Positions 18,948-29,379 of a stretch of 48,750 bases of DNA are shown one piece after another. The stretch is from assembly GCF_013414195.1 (NCBI RefSeq), contig NZ_JAATTV010000019.1, positions 1-48,750 on the forward strand, read 5' to 3'. Each line of letters opens with the position of its first letter. Positions within the stretch are counted from its first letter, which is position 1. The position numbers and the translations under genes were made by a program. The notes beneath the pieces were generated by a model that was given only the letters and a program-made list of their open reading frames with translations, made no database searches and was not told the DNA's origin. Source of the stretch: Psychrobacter sp. BI730. GTDB taxonomy: Bacteria > Pseudomonadota > Gammaproteobacteria > Pseudomonadales > Moraxellaceae.

Positions 18948-19490
18948 ATGGATAGTATCGAACTGGCAAATGCTATTACATGGCTAAAACAGATTGAACT
19001 AAGTGAAGGCTTGATAGCAGCCTGCATAATCGGAATATTTGGACTGTGCGGTATTCTCATTACTCAGAGAGCTGAACGCAAGAAGGAGTATGAAGCCTTT
19101 TTGAGAATAAAGTTTGAGGAAGTGGTTTTTAGACTGGTTGATTTTGCAGCCATTATTGAGGAAGTTCAATCCAAAAGTTTTTCAAGCAATTGCGATGAAG
19201 CTTTAGACGTTGATGAATTTTATAGAGAAGGTGGCAAGATAGAAATATTAATAGCTTTATATTTTCCAGAGCTTGAGAAAAAATATGAGTTGTTTTTAAA
19301 TGCAGGGGGAAACCTGATAAATGCACAGCATGAACATGAAGTTAATCCTAGCGATAGTACTTTAGATATACTTAAACAGCTTGATGAAGAATATGATCGG
19401 GTTTATAAGAGTTTTTATAAACATATCAAATCATGTTCTTCTGCTTATGCCAAGCCTTTAAAGCATCGTAAGAGAGTGCTGATTAATTAA
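18948..19490 (+). CDS. Unknown protein with N-terminal membrane anchor
   Basis: 180 aa, not recognised. One transmembrane helix lies at about residues 20-40 (EGLIAACIIGIFGLCGILI), followed directly by RAERKKEYEAF. The rest is a charged, largely helical cytoplasmic part with several E/K-rich stretches. No catalytic motif is visible. The gene is more AT-rich than tkt upstream. It lies 60 bases before a NERD-domain gene on the same strand, which suggests but does not prove a joint transcript. Confidence 0.6.
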   Translation: MDSIELANAITWLKQIELSEGLIAACIIGIFGLCGILITQRAERKKEYEAFLRIKFEEVVFRLVDFAAIIEEVQSKSFSSNCDEALDVDEFYREGGKIEILIALYFPELEKKYELFLNAGGNLINAQHEHEVNPSDSTLDILKQLDEEYDRVYKSFYKHIKSCSSAYAKPLKHRKRVLIN

Positions 19491-19550
19491 ATTTAAAGAG
19501 TTTTGGTATTACGCTTAGCACATTCTATAACCATTCTAAAGATCGCTATT

Positions 19551-20597
19551 ATGTCCCTAAAATCCACCTTTAAAGGTTTCCTTGGTGAAACCGTCATCAA
19601 CGTCGCCATGTGGCTAAAGCTTGAAAAAGACATCTATCACCGGCTAAACAATGTCACTTTGCCATTAGCCAATGGTGGTAGTACGCAAATCGATCACGTC
19701 ATCGTTTCCATATACGGCATCTTTGTGATTGAGACCAAAAACTATAAAGGCTGGATATATGGTAGCGAGAACCAAAGACAGTGGACACAAGTTTTCCAAA
19801 ATGGAAGTAAATTCAAATTCCAAAATCCATTGCGCCAAAACTACTTGCACATAAAGACGCTCGCTGATTTATTAGATTTGGAGCTGAGCTACTTTCATTC
19901 AATGATTGCTTTCATCGGTGAGTGCGAGCTAAAAACCCGTGATGAGCTACCCGAACACGTGTTAACAGGTGGTATGGTGTCTTATGTGAAGAAGAAGCAA
20001 GATAAAATACTCACCGAAGACGAGGTCACATCTATCGTTGAGCAGATTAATAGCAATAGATTTAGTAAGTCTTGGCGTACCAATAGAGAGCATAAAGCCT
20101 ATCTAAAAGACAAGCATAGCAATCCAAGCCAAAATACGAATAAGCAGCCTAGCGGTAACGCTAATGATAAACCAATTGCTAAAGTGGCTAATAAGCCTAT
20201 ATCCGAGCCGATAGTAAAAGAGACCGCTAAACGAGCTATTCTAAAAAGTAGAGAAGTGCATCGATGGTCTGGTCAGACTGAAGTTGAATCTACCGAGTTA
20301 CCAATTGATAGTATGGACACTCAGCAGGCAGTCACTCAGCATACAATTACATCGCACGATATTGCTGATAAGGTTTTTCTTACGCCGTTTGAAGTTATGG
20401 ATCCTGAACTAGCAGCGAGTTCCTCTGCGACAGTTGAGGTGATAGACCATACAGCTGATTTAATTCAAACACCAACCTGCCCAAGGTGTAACGGTGAGAT
20501 GATAAAGCGTGTGGCAAAAAAAGGCCTGAATCAAGGTCAGACCTTTTTTGGTTGTAGCCAGTTTCCTAAATGTTGGGGTGTGGTGAATATTGATTAA
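19551..20597 (+). CDS. NERD-domain nuclease-like protein with C-terminal zinc ribbon
   Basis: 348 aa. The N-terminal NERD domain (about 1-125) has the core of a restriction-like nuclease: GExxIN near the start, the acidic residue in TQIDHVIVS, and the E-x-K in FVIETKNYKGWIYG. A polar, low-complexity linker (about 165-310, rich in N, K, S, T, P) leads to a four-cysteine topoisomerase-type zinc finger, PTCPRCNGEM...FFGCSQFPKC, at the extreme C-terminus. Such fusions are predicted to bind and perhaps process DNA; the role is unproven. Start: ATG at 19551 (MSLKSTFKGFLGE) fits the domain better than the in-frame TTG at 19503, though its ribosome site is weak. The neighbour upstream is a membrane-anchored unknown. 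Confidence 0.82.
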   Translation: MSLKSTFKGFLGETVINVAMWLKLEKDIYHRLNNVTLPLANGGSTQIDHVIVSIYGIFVIETKNYKGWIYGSENQRQWTQVFQNGSKFKFQNPLRQNYLHIKTLADLLDLELSYFHSMIAFIGECELKTRDELPEHVLTGGMVSYVKKKQDKILTEDEVTSIVEQINSNRFSKSWRTNREHKAYLKDKHSNPSQNTNKQPSGNANDKPIAKVANKPISEPIVKETAKRAILKSREVHRWSGQTEVESTELPIDSMDTQQAVTQHTITSHDIADKVFLTPFEVMDPELAASSSATVEVIDHTADLIQTPTCPRCNGEMIKRVAKKGLNQGQTFFGCSQFPKCWGVVNID

Positions 20598-20624
20598 TCG
20601 TTAGTTACCTTAATCTTATTCACC

Positions 20625-21596
20625 TTAACCATATATCTCTTCTAAACGTAAACAAGCAACCAATCGACCGTCCCATTCGCGCAGTTGTGGCTCTACCTCG
20701 CTGCATTGCTGCTTGGCATAGGGGCAGCGTTTATGTAGCGCACAGCCACTTGGTGGATTAAGCGGACTTGGTAGCTCACCTTGTAGGGTCAAATCATTTT
20801 TATGGCCGTTTACCGTTGGTGCCGCAGCCAATAGTGCGATGGTGTAAGGGTGTTTTGGCGCATTATAAATCGCTTCTTTGGGGCCGTGCTCAACAGCTTG
20901 ACCCAAATACATCACCATTACATCATCAGCCACATGGCGTACGACCGACAAGTTATGCGAGATAAAGACGTAAGCGGTGCGATACTCATCCTGCAAATCC
21001 ATAAATAGATTTAGGACTTGGGCTTGGATTGATACATCGAGCGCGGAAGTCGGTTCATCAGCGACGACGATTTTAGGGTTGAGCATCATCGCGCGGGCGA
21101 GGGCAATACGTTGGCGCTGACCACCCGAAAACATATGTGGATAGCGGCCTGCATGTTCGGGACGTAGACCGACATGTCTCATCATCTCGTTGATTTTGTC
21201 ACGCTTTTCTTCTTTAGACAGTTTGGTATGGATATCTAATGGTTCTGTCAATTGATAGCCAATGGTATGACGCGGATTTAAGCTACCATAAGGATTTTGA
21301 AAGACCATTTGAATTTCAGTACGCAGCTCTTTTAGTGCCTTTCTGCTATAGCCAGTGGTGCCTTCATCGTTGATAAATAGCTCACCATGTGTAGGTGCTT
21401 CGATCAGTGTCAACTGGCGGGCAAGGGTGGATTTGCCGCAGCCCGACTCACCAACGACGGCCAATGTCTTGCCAGCTTCAAGCTCGAAAGAGACACCATT
21501 GAGCGCTTTTACGTAGGCCTTTGCTTTGCCCAGACCTTGTGATACTGGGTAGTGCTTGTGTAGATTGTCTGCTTTTAGGACCACTTTATTACTCAT
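20625..21596 (-). CDS. dppF: Dipeptide/oligopeptide ABC transporter ATPase (DppF/OppF type)
   Basis: 323 aa cytoplasmic ATPase. Walker A is GESGCGKST, signature [15 protein letters not shown], Walker [13 protein letters not shown], and the H-loop is VFISHNL. The C-terminal oligopeptide/dipeptide module with spaced cysteines ([15 protein letters not shown]) is present, a segment that in this family can hold an iron-sulfur cluster. It is the last gene of the importer operon and overlaps the dppD-type gene upstream by four bases (ATGA). It pairs with that protein as the ATPase dimer. Confidence 0.93.
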   Translation of the reverse strand: MSNKVVLKADNLHKHYPVSQGLGKAKAYVKALNGVSFELEAGKTLAVVGESGCGKSTLARQLTLIEAPTHGELFINDEGTTGYSRKALKELRTEIQMVFQNPYGSLNPRHTIGYQLTEPLDIHTKLSKEEKRDKINEMMRHVGLRPEHAGRYPHMFSGGQRQRIALARAMMLNPKIVVADEPTSALDVSIQAQVLNLFMDLQDEYRTAYVFISHNLSVVRHVADDVMVMYLGQAVEHGPKEAIYNAPKHPYTIALLAAAPTVNGHKNDLTLQGELPSPLNPPSGCALHKRCPYAKQQCSEVEPQLREWDGRLVACLRLEEIYG

Positions 21597-22660
21597 ACTT
21601 GGGACTCCAAAGTAGCAGCGTGAGAGGGGCGAGAGGTAATATTAGAATCAATACAACGTACCTTGCCAGTAGGTGTATCTAATATAGGTGGCGGTACTTC
21701 GCAAGCAGGTTCTTTATACGGGCAACGAGGAGACAGTAAGCAGCCAGCTGGTCGATCGTATTGACTGGGTACGACACCGGGCAAGCTGTTTAGACGGTCT
21801 TGACCGATAGCCAGTTCAGGGATGGCTTGTAGCAATGCCTCGGTATAAGGATGTGCAGGATTTTGAAAAATCTCTGGCACGGTACTGGTTTCCACCACTT
21901 GTCCCGCATACATGACCGCGACATCACGTGAGTTCTGTGCGACCAGTCCCAAATCGTGGGTAATTAATACCATGGCCATTTGTTTTTCGCGTTGCAATCG
22001 GCTGAGCAAATCCATGATTTGCGCCTGTACGGTGACATCCAAAGCCGTGGTTGGTTCATCTGCGATCAGTAGTTTTGGCTCGCAAGCAATGGCCATCGCA
22101 ATCATAACTCGTTGACTCATACCACCTGATAGTTGATGCGGATAGACTTTGAGTCGATTTTTGGCATCGGGCATCTCGACCAACTCTAGCAGTTCTAAGA
22201 TACGTGTTTGTACGGCTGCGCCTCGTAAACCAAGGTGCTTGCGTAGCACTTCACCCAATTGCATTTCAACAGTAAAGCTTGGATTTAGGCAAGACATCGC
22301 ATTCTGAAAAATCATAGAGATGTCTTTACCAATGATGCCACGTCTCTCTTTGGCTGACATACTGAGCATGTCTTTATTGTCAAAGACCACTCGCTGTGCG
22401 CGAACGGTCGCAGAAGGTGGCAACAGCCCCATCAGCGCCATCATAGTGACTGACTTACCTGAGCCAGATTCACCCACGACAGCGATGACCTCACCTTGGG
22501 TTATCTTTAACGATACATCATCGACTGCGCGAAAGGCACGCACTCCTTGTCCAAAAGTGACAGACAGGTTCTCAATATCTAACAACAATGGTGAGTCTTT
22601 TGTTGATGCACCATTCATAGACGTATGAGTGATAGGCGTATTAATTAATGTTTCAGTCAT
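21593..22660 (-). CDS. dppD: Dipeptide/oligopeptide ABC transporter ATPase (DppD/OppD type)
   Basis: 355 aa. Walker [10 protein letters not shown], signature [15 protein letters not shown] and Walker [13 protein letters not shown] are intact. The C-terminal oligopeptide module includes [15 protein letters not shown]. The N-terminal extension of about 25 residues before the first strand is longer than in E. coli DppD. The start lies one base after the permease stop and has AGGTGA upstream; the end overlaps dppF by four bases, so B to F are probably one transcript. Confidence 0.93.
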   Translation of the reverse strand: MTETLINTPITHTSMNGASTKDSPLLLDIENLSVTFGQGVRAFRAVDDVSLKITQGEVIAVVGESGSGKSVTMMALMGLLPPSATVRAQRVVFDNKDMLSMSAKERRGIIGKDISMIFQNAMSCLNPSFTVEMQLGEVLRKHLGLRGAAVQTRILELLELVEMPDAKNRLKVYPHQLSGGMSQRVMIAMAIACEPKLLIADEPTTALDVTVQAQIMDLLSRLQREKQMAMVLITHDLGLVAQNSRDVAVMYAGQVVETSTVPEIFQNPAHPYTEALLQAIPELAIGQDRLNSLPGVVPSQYDRPAGCLLSPRCPYKEPACEVPPPILDTPTGKVRCIDSNITSRPSHAATLESQV

Positions 22661-22661
22661 C

Positions 22662-23576
22662 TTAAGTCACCTGCTTTAATTTAGGATCTAGCGCATCGCG
22701 TAAGCCATCACCAGTCAGGTTAATCGATAGTGCAGCTAAGAAGATAGCGACACCCGGCCAGATTGCTAGCCAAACATTACTTTGAATATATTGACGTGCC
22801 GTACCTAGCATCGCGCCCCATTCGGCATCAGGTGGCTGTACGCCAAAGCCTAGGAAACCAATCGCACCCGCTTCTAAAATAGCAGACGAGAAAATCATCG
22901 TTGCCTGTACGATAAGCGGTGCCATACAGTTGGGCAAAATAGTAATGAACAACAATCTGAGCACGCCAGCGCCCATCACTTGTGAGGCAATAAAATACTC
23001 ACGTTGTAGCTCTACCATTGCTGTGGCACGAGTCAGACGAATAAAAGGCGGTGTACAGACCAGTGCGATCGTAATAATCGTATTGGTCATAGATGGCCCT
23101 AAGATAGCGGCAATGATAATCGCCAATAGCAAGCTCGGATATGACATCAGAATATCATTGACCAACATGACCGCCTTGCCCCAGACCTTTGGCCAAAATG
23201 CTGCACTCAGACCTAAAGAAATACCAACCAACATCGCCAGAGTCGTTGCGCTTAGACCGATAAATAATGAATAACGCGCGCCATACATCACTCGAGACAA
23301 TGTATCTCGGCCTGCATCATCAGTGCCTAGCCAAAACATCGCATTGCCGCCATCTAAAAAGGCAGGTGGCAATTGCTCTTGACCGGTGAACAGCTCGTAA
23401 GGATCGTGAGGGGCAATAGCAGGCGCAAGTATGGCAACTAGAACCATCAATGCCAGTACGATAAAACCAATCACGGCGCCTTTGTTTCGGCAGAACGTCG
23501 ATAAAAATAGCTGCCAAGATGACGGCGGTGTGGCTGCCATCAGATTGACATCAGAGGGGAGAACAGAAGGCTTCAT
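22662..23576 (-). CDS. dppC: Dipeptide/oligopeptide ABC transporter permease (DppC type)
   Basis: 304 aa inner membrane protein with about six helices. An N-terminal cytosolic tail precedes the first helix (about 33-53), then a periplasmic loop ([10 protein letters not shown]) typical of DppC/OppC. The loop docking to the ATPases is [24 protein letters not shown], and [15 protein letters not shown] is a family hallmark. The ATG at 23576 is preferred over the one two codons upstream (23582) because TAGGAAA is then at normal distance. A 127-base gap separates it from the other permease gene. Confidence 0.92.
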   Translation of the reverse strand: MKPSVLPSDVNLMAATPPSSWQLFLSTFCRNKGAVIGFIVLALMVLVAILAPAIAPHDPYELFTGQEQLPPAFLDGGNAMFWLGTDDAGRDTLSRVMYGARYSLFIGLSATTLAMLVGISLGLSAAFWPKVWGKAVMLVNDILMSYPSLLLAIIIAAILGPSMTNTIITIALVCTPPFIRLTRATAMVELQREYFIASQVMGAGVLRLLFITILPNCMAPLIVQATMIFSSAILEAGAIGFLGFGVQPPDAEWGAMLGTARQYIQSNVWLAIWPGVAIFLAALSINLTGDGLRDALDPKLKQVT

Positions 23577-23709
23577 GAGCATTTCCTATAGTGGCTAGCG
23601 CAGTGACATTTTTTAGAATCTTATTCATAAAAAAGTACTAAGCATTGCTAAAACTTCACTTGAGCGCTAATCATCACTATTTATAATGTGAGTATTTATT
23701 AATGTTAAA

Positions 23710-24726
23710 TTAAGAAGTATGGCGAATACGTGGATTGATCAGACCATACAAAATATCAATAAATAAACTAACCAAAATCAGAGCGGTGGCGACCAATAAA
23801 ATACCATTTTGTACAATAGGGTAGTCACGAGTGAAAAACCCATCGAGTAGCCAATTACCAACGCCTGGCCAACTAAAGATAGTCTCGGTAATAATGGCAC
23901 CTGCGAGTAATGTCGCCATCTGTAGGCCAACGACGGTAACCACAGTAATCAAGGCGTTACGCATGACATGAACCAGTATTACTCGGCGTGGAGATAAGCC
24001 TTTGGCTCGTGCTGTACGCACATAGTCTTCATCTAATACCTCTAGCATTGCAGAGCGTGTCATCCGCGCAATCATCGCTAACGGAATGGTCGATAAGGCT
24101 ATAGAGGGCAATATAAAGTGTTTGACCACGTTCCAAAACGCGCCAGGCTCTCCTGAGCTTAGTGAGCCGAGTAACCATGACCCATACAGTGGTTGCACAT
24201 CTAAAAACTGTGCGACAGATATCACCCCAGCGACGGGCAGTAGACCTAAATAATGAGCGAAGATACCAGTCAGGATGGGACCTAATAAATAGATAGGCAT
24301 AGAGTAGCCTGCCAACGCGCCTGACATGAGGGTGTAATCAATCCATGTACCACGGCGCAAGGCAGCAAAGATGCCTAAGCTAACACCAATGACACTAGCG
24401 ATAACAATAGCGCATAACGCCAACTCTAAAGTAGGAACAAAGTGGGCAAAAAAGTCTTGTAATACGGGCGTACGAGTACGAAAGGACTGACCAAAATCAC
24501 CTGTTAGGATGCCAGTCAAATAATCCCAATACTGGGCAACGAGTGGTTTGTCTAATCCTAGCCTTTCTAAGGCACGAGCATGTAGCTCGGGATCGACCAT
24601 ACGCTCGCCCATCATAATCTCGACCGCATCTCCAGGTACGAGACGAATCAGAGTAAAAGTCGATAGCGTTAGGCCAAGATAGACGGGTATTAAAATGGCA
24701 ATACGACGCAGAATATAAAGTAGCAT
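23710..24726 (-). CDS. dppB: Dipeptide/oligopeptide ABC transporter permease (DppB type)
   Basis: 338 aa with about six helices, starting LLYILRRIAILIPVYLGLTL. Typical of the family are LVPGDAVEIMMG, GDFGQSFRTRTPV and the coupling loop DEDYVRTARAKGLSPRRVILVHVMRNAL, then TETIFSWPGVGNWLLDG. It forms the channel with the DppC-type permease. The ribosome site is poor. It is separated from the binding-protein gene by 195 bases containing a strong hairpin. Confidence 0.93.
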   Translation of the reverse strand: MLLYILRRIAILIPVYLGLTLSTFTLIRLVPGDAVEIMMGERMVDPELHARALERLGLDKPLVAQYWDYLTGILTGDFGQSFRTRTPVLQDFFAHFVPTLELALCAIVIASVIGVSLGIFAALRRGTWIDYTLMSGALAGYSMPIYLLGPILTGIFAHYLGLLPVAGVISVAQFLDVQPLYGSWLLGSLSSGEPGAFWNVVKHFILPSIALSTIPLAMIARMTRSAMLEVLDEDYVRTARAKGLSPRRVILVHVMRNALITVVTVVGLQMATLLAGAIITETIFSWPGVGNWLLDGFFTRDYPIVQNGILLVATALILVSLFIDILYGLINPRIRHTS

Positions 24727-24829
24727 GGGCTGCTCAATAGTTGTGGTTCAATGATTAGAGTATTAGCGATAATGAAGAGATCCGTGACAAAGCGCTTAAT
24801 TCATATTGTTCATATCATTTATATAAATT

Positions 24830-24858
24830 CGGCTGGAGCAGAGTATCTGACCCAGCCG
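24830..24858 (-). terminator. Hairpin between binding-protein and permease genes
   Basis: Outer stem CGGCTGG / CCAGCCG and inner stem CAGA / TCTG with a three-base loop. On the minus-strand transcript it is followed by AATTTATAT, not a true T tract. Such a hairpin can stabilise or partly terminate the mRNA so that more binding protein than permease is made; this role is inferred from position. Confidence 0.55.
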
Positions 24859-24921
24859 CACTTATATGAATGAATAAAATGAATAAATTGCTTACGTCGT
24901 AACGGAATTAATCAGTCAAGG

Positions 24922-26562
24922 TTATTCAACTTTTACACCATCGAAGCGTATTGAGCCAAGTGGGCTGATTTTATAATTGACCACATTTGGTGCGGTGAAT
25001 ACGGTCACTACCGAATGCGCCATTGTCGTCCAAGGAAGCTGCTCTTTAAATATCTGCTGAGCTTGTTCATATTCAGTGACACGCTCATCTTGATTATTGA
25101 TCTGACGGGCATTGGTCACCAAATTATCGAAGTCTTTATTACACCAGCGCGAGTAGTTATTGCCACCGACCGCGTCACAAGACAATAACGAACCAAGCCA
25201 GTTGTCTGGATCACCATTATCGCCAGTCCAACCTGCTAGAATGACATCAGGCTCGCCTTTAGCAGCGCGTTTTAGGTACTCGCCCCACTCATAAGTCACA
25301 AGTTTGGTATCGACACCAATCTTCGCCCAATCTGCTTGTAGCATTTCAGCCATTAGCTTGGCATTTGGGTTGTATGGACGCTGAACTGGCATATACCATA
25401 GATTGATAGAAAGGTTATCCGCGCCAGCTTCTTTGATCAGTGCTTTTGCCTTTTCGACGTCGTAAGGCGCGTCTTTAAGTGACTCATCATAGCCCCACTG
25501 CGTTGGCGGCATTGGGTTGGTCGCTTTGAGGCCTTCGCTCTGATAAACCGCGTTAATAATAGCGTCTTTATTGATCGCCATATCTAATGCTTGACGCACT
25601 TTAAGATCGCTCAGTTGGGGTTTTTCTACGTTGTAACCGACATAGCCAACGTTGAAGCCAGGCTGATCGAGAACAGTGGCTTTACCTGACTTTTTGACAG
25701 ATTCAATTTCGGCAGGTTTTGGATAAGCGGACACGTGACATTCGCCAGCTTGCACTTTTTGAGCACGAACTGCTGAGTCTTTAGTGATGACAAACACCAG
25801 GTTGTCGATATAGATGTCGTCTTTATTCCAATAGTCTGGGTTTTTGGTATAACGAATTTGCGCGTCTTTTTGATATGAGGTAAAGACGAAAGGTCCAGTA
25901 CCGACTGGCTTAGTATTGATATCAGCAGCATTGCCAGAGGCTAGCAATTGATCTGCGTACTCAGCAGAACCAATATAAGCAAAAGGCATCGCTAGGTTCT
26001 GTAGGAACGGCGCATTGGTTTCGCTAAGGGTAATTTTTACCGTATAGTCGTCAACCTTTTCGATATTAGAGATAATATCAGGTAGCCCCATGCCGACCGA
26101 ATATGGGAATTCAGCAGGATAAGCTTTGTTAAATTCAAAGTCTGGGTCAGTGATACGTTCTAGCGTAAAGACAATGTCATCTGCGTTGAAATCGCGAGTT
26201 GGAGTAAAGTAGTCAGTTGTACCGAACTTAACCCCTTTGCGTAGATTAAAGGTATAAGTCTTGCCGTCTTCGCTAATATCCCAGCTCTCCGCAAGTCCTG
26301 GTTGAATCTCAGTTTCCGCTCTTTTGAATTCTACCAAGCCATTATAAATAGGGAAGGCACTCGCATCAAAATCCGTACCTGAAGTATATTGCGCTGGATC
26401 GAATCCAGCAGGGCTACCTTCTGAGCAATATAGCAATGTTTTGGCGGCTTTGGCATCTGAGCTAGCAGCAGAGTCGTCCGTAGTTTTGTTGTCTCCACTA
26501 CAGGCGCTGATACCTAAGACAAACGTCGCCAACATCGTAAGTTTGAAGAGTGATTTTTGCAT
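24922..26562 (-). CDS. dppA: Peptide-binding lipoprotein of the ABC importer (DppA type)
   Basis: 546 aa, family 5 extracellular solute-binding protein. A lipoprotein signal peptide ends in LGISA-C21, so the protein is lipid-anchored, unlike the soluble periplasmic DppA of E. coli. A linker rich in D, S, A and K follows. The mature part LLYCSEGSPAGFDPAQYTSG and GLVEFKRAETEIQPGLAESW closely follow the DppA pattern; WDISEDGKTYTFNLRKGVKF is the family signature. Dipeptide specificity is likely, but heme or other peptides are possible. AGGA lies before the ATG. It is the first gene of the importer locus. Confidence 0.93.
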   Translation of the reverse strand: MQKSLFKLTMLATFVLGISACSGDNKTTDDSAASSDAKAAKTLLYCSEGSPAGFDPAQYTSGTDFDASAFPIYNGLVEFKRAETEIQPGLAESWDISEDGKTYTFNLRKGVKFGTTDYFTPTRDFNADDIVFTLERITDPDFEFNKAYPAEFPYSVGMGLPDIISNIEKVDDYTVKITLSETNAPFLQNLAMPFAYIGSAEYADQLLASGNAADINTKPVGTGPFVFTSYQKDAQIRYTKNPDYWNKDDIYIDNLVFVITKDSAVRAQKVQAGECHVSAYPKPAEIESVKKSGKATVLDQPGFNVGYVGYNVEKPQLSDLKVRQALDMAINKDAIINAVYQSEGLKATNPMPPTQWGYDESLKDAPYDVEKAKALIKEAGADNLSINLWYMPVQRPYNPNAKLMAEMLQADWAKIGVDTKLVTYEWGEYLKRAAKGEPDVILAGWTGDNGDPDNWLGSLLSCDAVGGNNYSRWCNKDFDNLVTNARQINNQDERVTEYEQAQQIFKEQLPWTTMAHSVVTVFTAPNVVNYKISPLGSIRFDGVKVE

Positions 26563-27021
26563 TATTACATCCTATGTAATGGTAGGTAGGTACTCATGTA
26601 TCCATATGTTCGTACTCGATCATGAATACGATGAGAAAGCGTTTAGTGACCTCTAAAGTATCTATCTATGCAGTATTTTATATATACAAAATAAAACATA
26701 TTAAAGGTTGTTATAACTTTAAATTATATAGATGGAAACTAAAAATATAAATAAGTCGTTCGAATATACTCTCTTAATCTGTGATAATGCAAGCTATAAA
26801 TAGACTAATTTTGATAAAAAATGTACGGTTTTGCCGTATTTAGCATCAATAAGATATTAAATACTAGATTCTATGGCTTTATGTTTGTTAAATCTAAATA
26901 ATTAAGAGACATACTTCTAGATTGCTAACCAGTTACAATTTTACTAGGTGTAAACAGTTAGAAATAATAAAGTTATGTCCCTTTGACGTGCCCAAATATA
27001 AGCCGTTTACCCAATACAGCA
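26563..27021 (-). other. Intergenic region upstream of the peptide importer
   Basis: About 460 very AT-rich bases between the GMC oxidoreductase stop and the importer start, both on the minus strand. It must hold the importer promoter, but no clear hexamer pair or operator could be assigned. No terminator for the GMC gene is visible. Confidence 0.5.
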
Positions 27022-28650
27022 TTAAACAGGGTTATGATTCGCCTTAATGAGATCGGCTATTTTTTCGGCAATCATGATAGTTGGCGCATTGGTATTGGCG
27101 CTAATAAGCGTTGGCATCACTGAGGCATCAATAACCCGTAGTCCTTTTACGCCGCGTACTTTTAGCTCTAAGTCAACCACAGAGCTGTCATCTGACCCCA
27201 TCCGGCAGGTGCCTACTGGATGGTAGATGGTGTCGGATTTATTGCGGATATAGCCGAGCATGCCGTCTTTTTCGAGGTAAGGGGCAGGGTAGTCTTCAGT
27301 AATGTACTTAGCGAGTGCAGACTCTTGCATAATGGCGCGAGTACGCTCGGCACCGGCAACCATATACTCTACATCTTTTGGATGCGATAGATAGTTTGGA
27401 TCGATCAAGACAGCATCGGAGGGGTCGGCTGAGTCCAATCTGACAGTACCTCGACTTTCAGGCCGTAAGTAGCAACTGTGACAAGAGACAGCAAATCCGC
27501 GTCTGAGATCGCGACCGTGCTCGATCACGCGCGAGATGACAAAGTGCAGCTGTGTGTTTGGCCACTCTTTTGGGTCATCACCAACGCTAAAGAACGCACC
27601 CGCCTCTGCATAGTTGGTAGACAGTAACCCTGTACCGTCTTTTCTCCACTGCCGAATGCTTTTGGTCAATGTCGAAATCGATGCCATGCCAATACCGATG
27701 ACGTCAGTAGTATTGACCTCGTAATCAAAGACGACGTCTAAGTGATCCTGCAAATTGCCACCGACTTCAGGTGCATTTACCACCACATCGATACCATGAG
27801 ACTGCAAATGATCTGCAGGGCCGATACCTGAGAGCATCAGAACTTTGGGTGAACCAAATGCGCCACCTGATAGTAGGACTTCATGACGCGCCGTGACAGT
27901 ATGTTCGACACCGTCTTTTTCGTAGACGACGCCTGTCGCTTGATTGTCTTCAATAATGACGCGGTTAGCCTGTGCATGAGTGATAACAGTCAGGTTGGCA
28001 CGGTTTTGTACAGGATGTAGATAGGCGGCCGCGGCAGAACAGCGTTGGCCTTGTTTTTCACCATGGAAATGAGTGACTTGATACAACCCTGTACCGTCTT
28101 GCTTTTCGCTATTAAAGTCAGGGTTGTGATCTAGACCATTGGCAATCGCAGCTTCTACGAATGCTTTGGAGATGTCTCGTGGACTGAGTAGGTCGCTAAC
28201 ATGCAGCGGCCCGCTATCGCCATGTAGGTCATCGCTACCACGAACGTTATTTTCAGCTTTGATAAAGTAGGGAAGTACATCGTCAAATCCCCAGCCAGTA
28301 CAGCCTTGCTCTACCCAACGTTCATAATCTAGCTTACTACCACGTGTATAGATCATGGCATTGATCGCTGATGAGCCGCCCAGACATTGTCCACGCGGCT
28401 GAAAACCTTTACGGTTATTAAGGTGCTCTTGCGGGGTGGTGTGAAAGCACCAATTGTTCAATTTAAGCGGTTTGCCAGGAACCATCAGAATAAGTCCAGC
28501 AGGCACACGTACTGCTAGATCTTTGCCATCACCGCCGTACTCTAATAAACAGACACTGATATCTGGGTTTTCAGTGAGACGGCTGGCGAGCACGCAACCC
28601 GCCGAACCTCCGCCGACGATGACATAGTCAACTGTTGTGTCAAATTCCAT
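27022..28650 (-). CDS. GMC-family FAD-dependent alcohol dehydrogenase (AlkJ-like)
   Basis: 542 aa glucose-methanol-choline oxidoreductase. The FAD-binding [13 protein letters not shown] lies at residues 13-25. The GMC signature 1 region [20 protein letters not shown] and signature 2 region [16 protein letters not shown] are intact, and the C-terminal catalytic His lies in [11 protein letters not shown] with NTNAPT following. It resembles AlkJ-type membrane-linked alcohol dehydrogenases more than choline dehydrogenase: compare the true BetA at 41072, with [19 protein letters not shown]. Next to zinc alcohol dehydrogenase and aldehyde dehydrogenase genes it probably feeds electrons from an aliphatic alcohol to the quinone pool. 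AAGGAA precedes the ATG. The exact substrate is unknown. Confidence 0.88.
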   Translation of the reverse strand: MEFDTTVDYVIVGGGSAGCVLASRLTENPDISVCLLEYGGDGKDLAVRVPAGLILMVPGKPLKLNNWCFHTTPQEHLNNRKGFQPRGQCLGGSSAINAMIYTRGSKLDYERWVEQGCTGWGFDDVLPYFIKAENNVRGSDDLHGDSGPLHVSDLLSPRDISKAFVEAAIANGLDHNPDFNSEKQDGTGLYQVTHFHGEKQGQRCSAAAAYLHPVQNRANLTVITHAQANRVIIEDNQATGVVYEKDGVEHTVTARHEVLLSGGAFGSPKVLMLSGIGPADHLQSHGIDVVVNAPEVGGNLQDHLDVVFDYEVNTTDVIGIGMASISTLTKSIRQWRKDGTGLLSTNYAEAGAFFSVGDDPKEWPNTQLHFVISRVIEHGRDLRRGFAVSCHSCYLRPESRGTVRLDSADPSDAVLIDPNYLSHPKDVEYMVAGAERTRAIMQESALAKYITEDYPAPYLEKDGMLGYIRNKSDTIYHPVGTCRMGSDDSSVVDLELKVRGVKGLRVIDASVMPTLISANTNAPTIMIAEKIADLIKANHNPV

Positions 28651-28840
28651 TTTATATTCCTTATAGCATCCATGCTAATTAAAATAGGGTACGCTTTACA
28701 GTAACTATTATTCTGCTGAAATAATAAAATAAAAATGACTCTGCGGTATCTGTTTGCGTCAATATCGTAGGACAAGCGAAGACTGTTATATTCGGTACAT
28801 TAGGTAAGATTAATGCTACCTAGCTTTGCGTCAAACGTCC

Positions 28841-29167
28841 TTATATCGCACAGATTTCTGAGCGTACGATAAAGCGTTTGCCTTCAGGGATTTCTAACGA
28901 AAAACTCGCACCGCGCCCATTGACGACATCAATGGTGAGATCCGTATGTTGCCATAATTTGTGCTGCGCCTTGCCCATATAAAATGGACAACCAGCAATC
29001 TCACCGACCAATACATCTTGGCCGCCTACCTTAAACTCACCTAGCGGATAACACATGGGGGAGCTACCATCACAGCAGCCACCAGATTGATGAAACATCA
29101 GCTCACCGTGCTTGGATTTCAGTAGTTCGATTAAGTCTATACAGGACTCTGTCGCTTTGACTTTCAT
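28841..29167 (-). CDS. DUF779 protein, aldehyde dehydrogenase-associated
   Basis: 108 aa, a full-length DUF779 protein. The family, of unknown function, is repeatedly found beside aldehyde dehydrogenase genes, as here. Conserved cysteines stand out: HQSGGCCDGSSPMCYP, then GCPFYMG and the C-terminal SEIC. They could bind a metal or sense redox or aldehyde, but this is inference. AAGGAAA precedes the ATG. It lies between the GMC oxidoreductase and adhP, separated from the latter by a MITE. Confidence 0.88.
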   Translation of the reverse strand: MKVKATESCIDLIELLKSKHGELMFHQSGGCCDGSSPMCYPLGEFKVGGQDVLVGEIAGCPFYMGKAQHKLWQHTDLTIDVVNGRGASFSLEIPEGKRFIVRSEICAI

Positions 29168-29379
29168 GATGATTTCCTTATCATATAGAATGTAATTGTA
29201 GAAAACGTCTCATTAGCTATGAGCGTCTTATTAAGTATAAGTGTCATACTGGATGAGAATATAAAAAGCCGTATCGTTTTCACTCACATCATTTATAGCA
29301 TGTGAATGAAGACGATACGACTGATGGTTTGTGATTAAATGTGTGACGCATTAAGACAATGTCAGAATCTCACAAGCAA

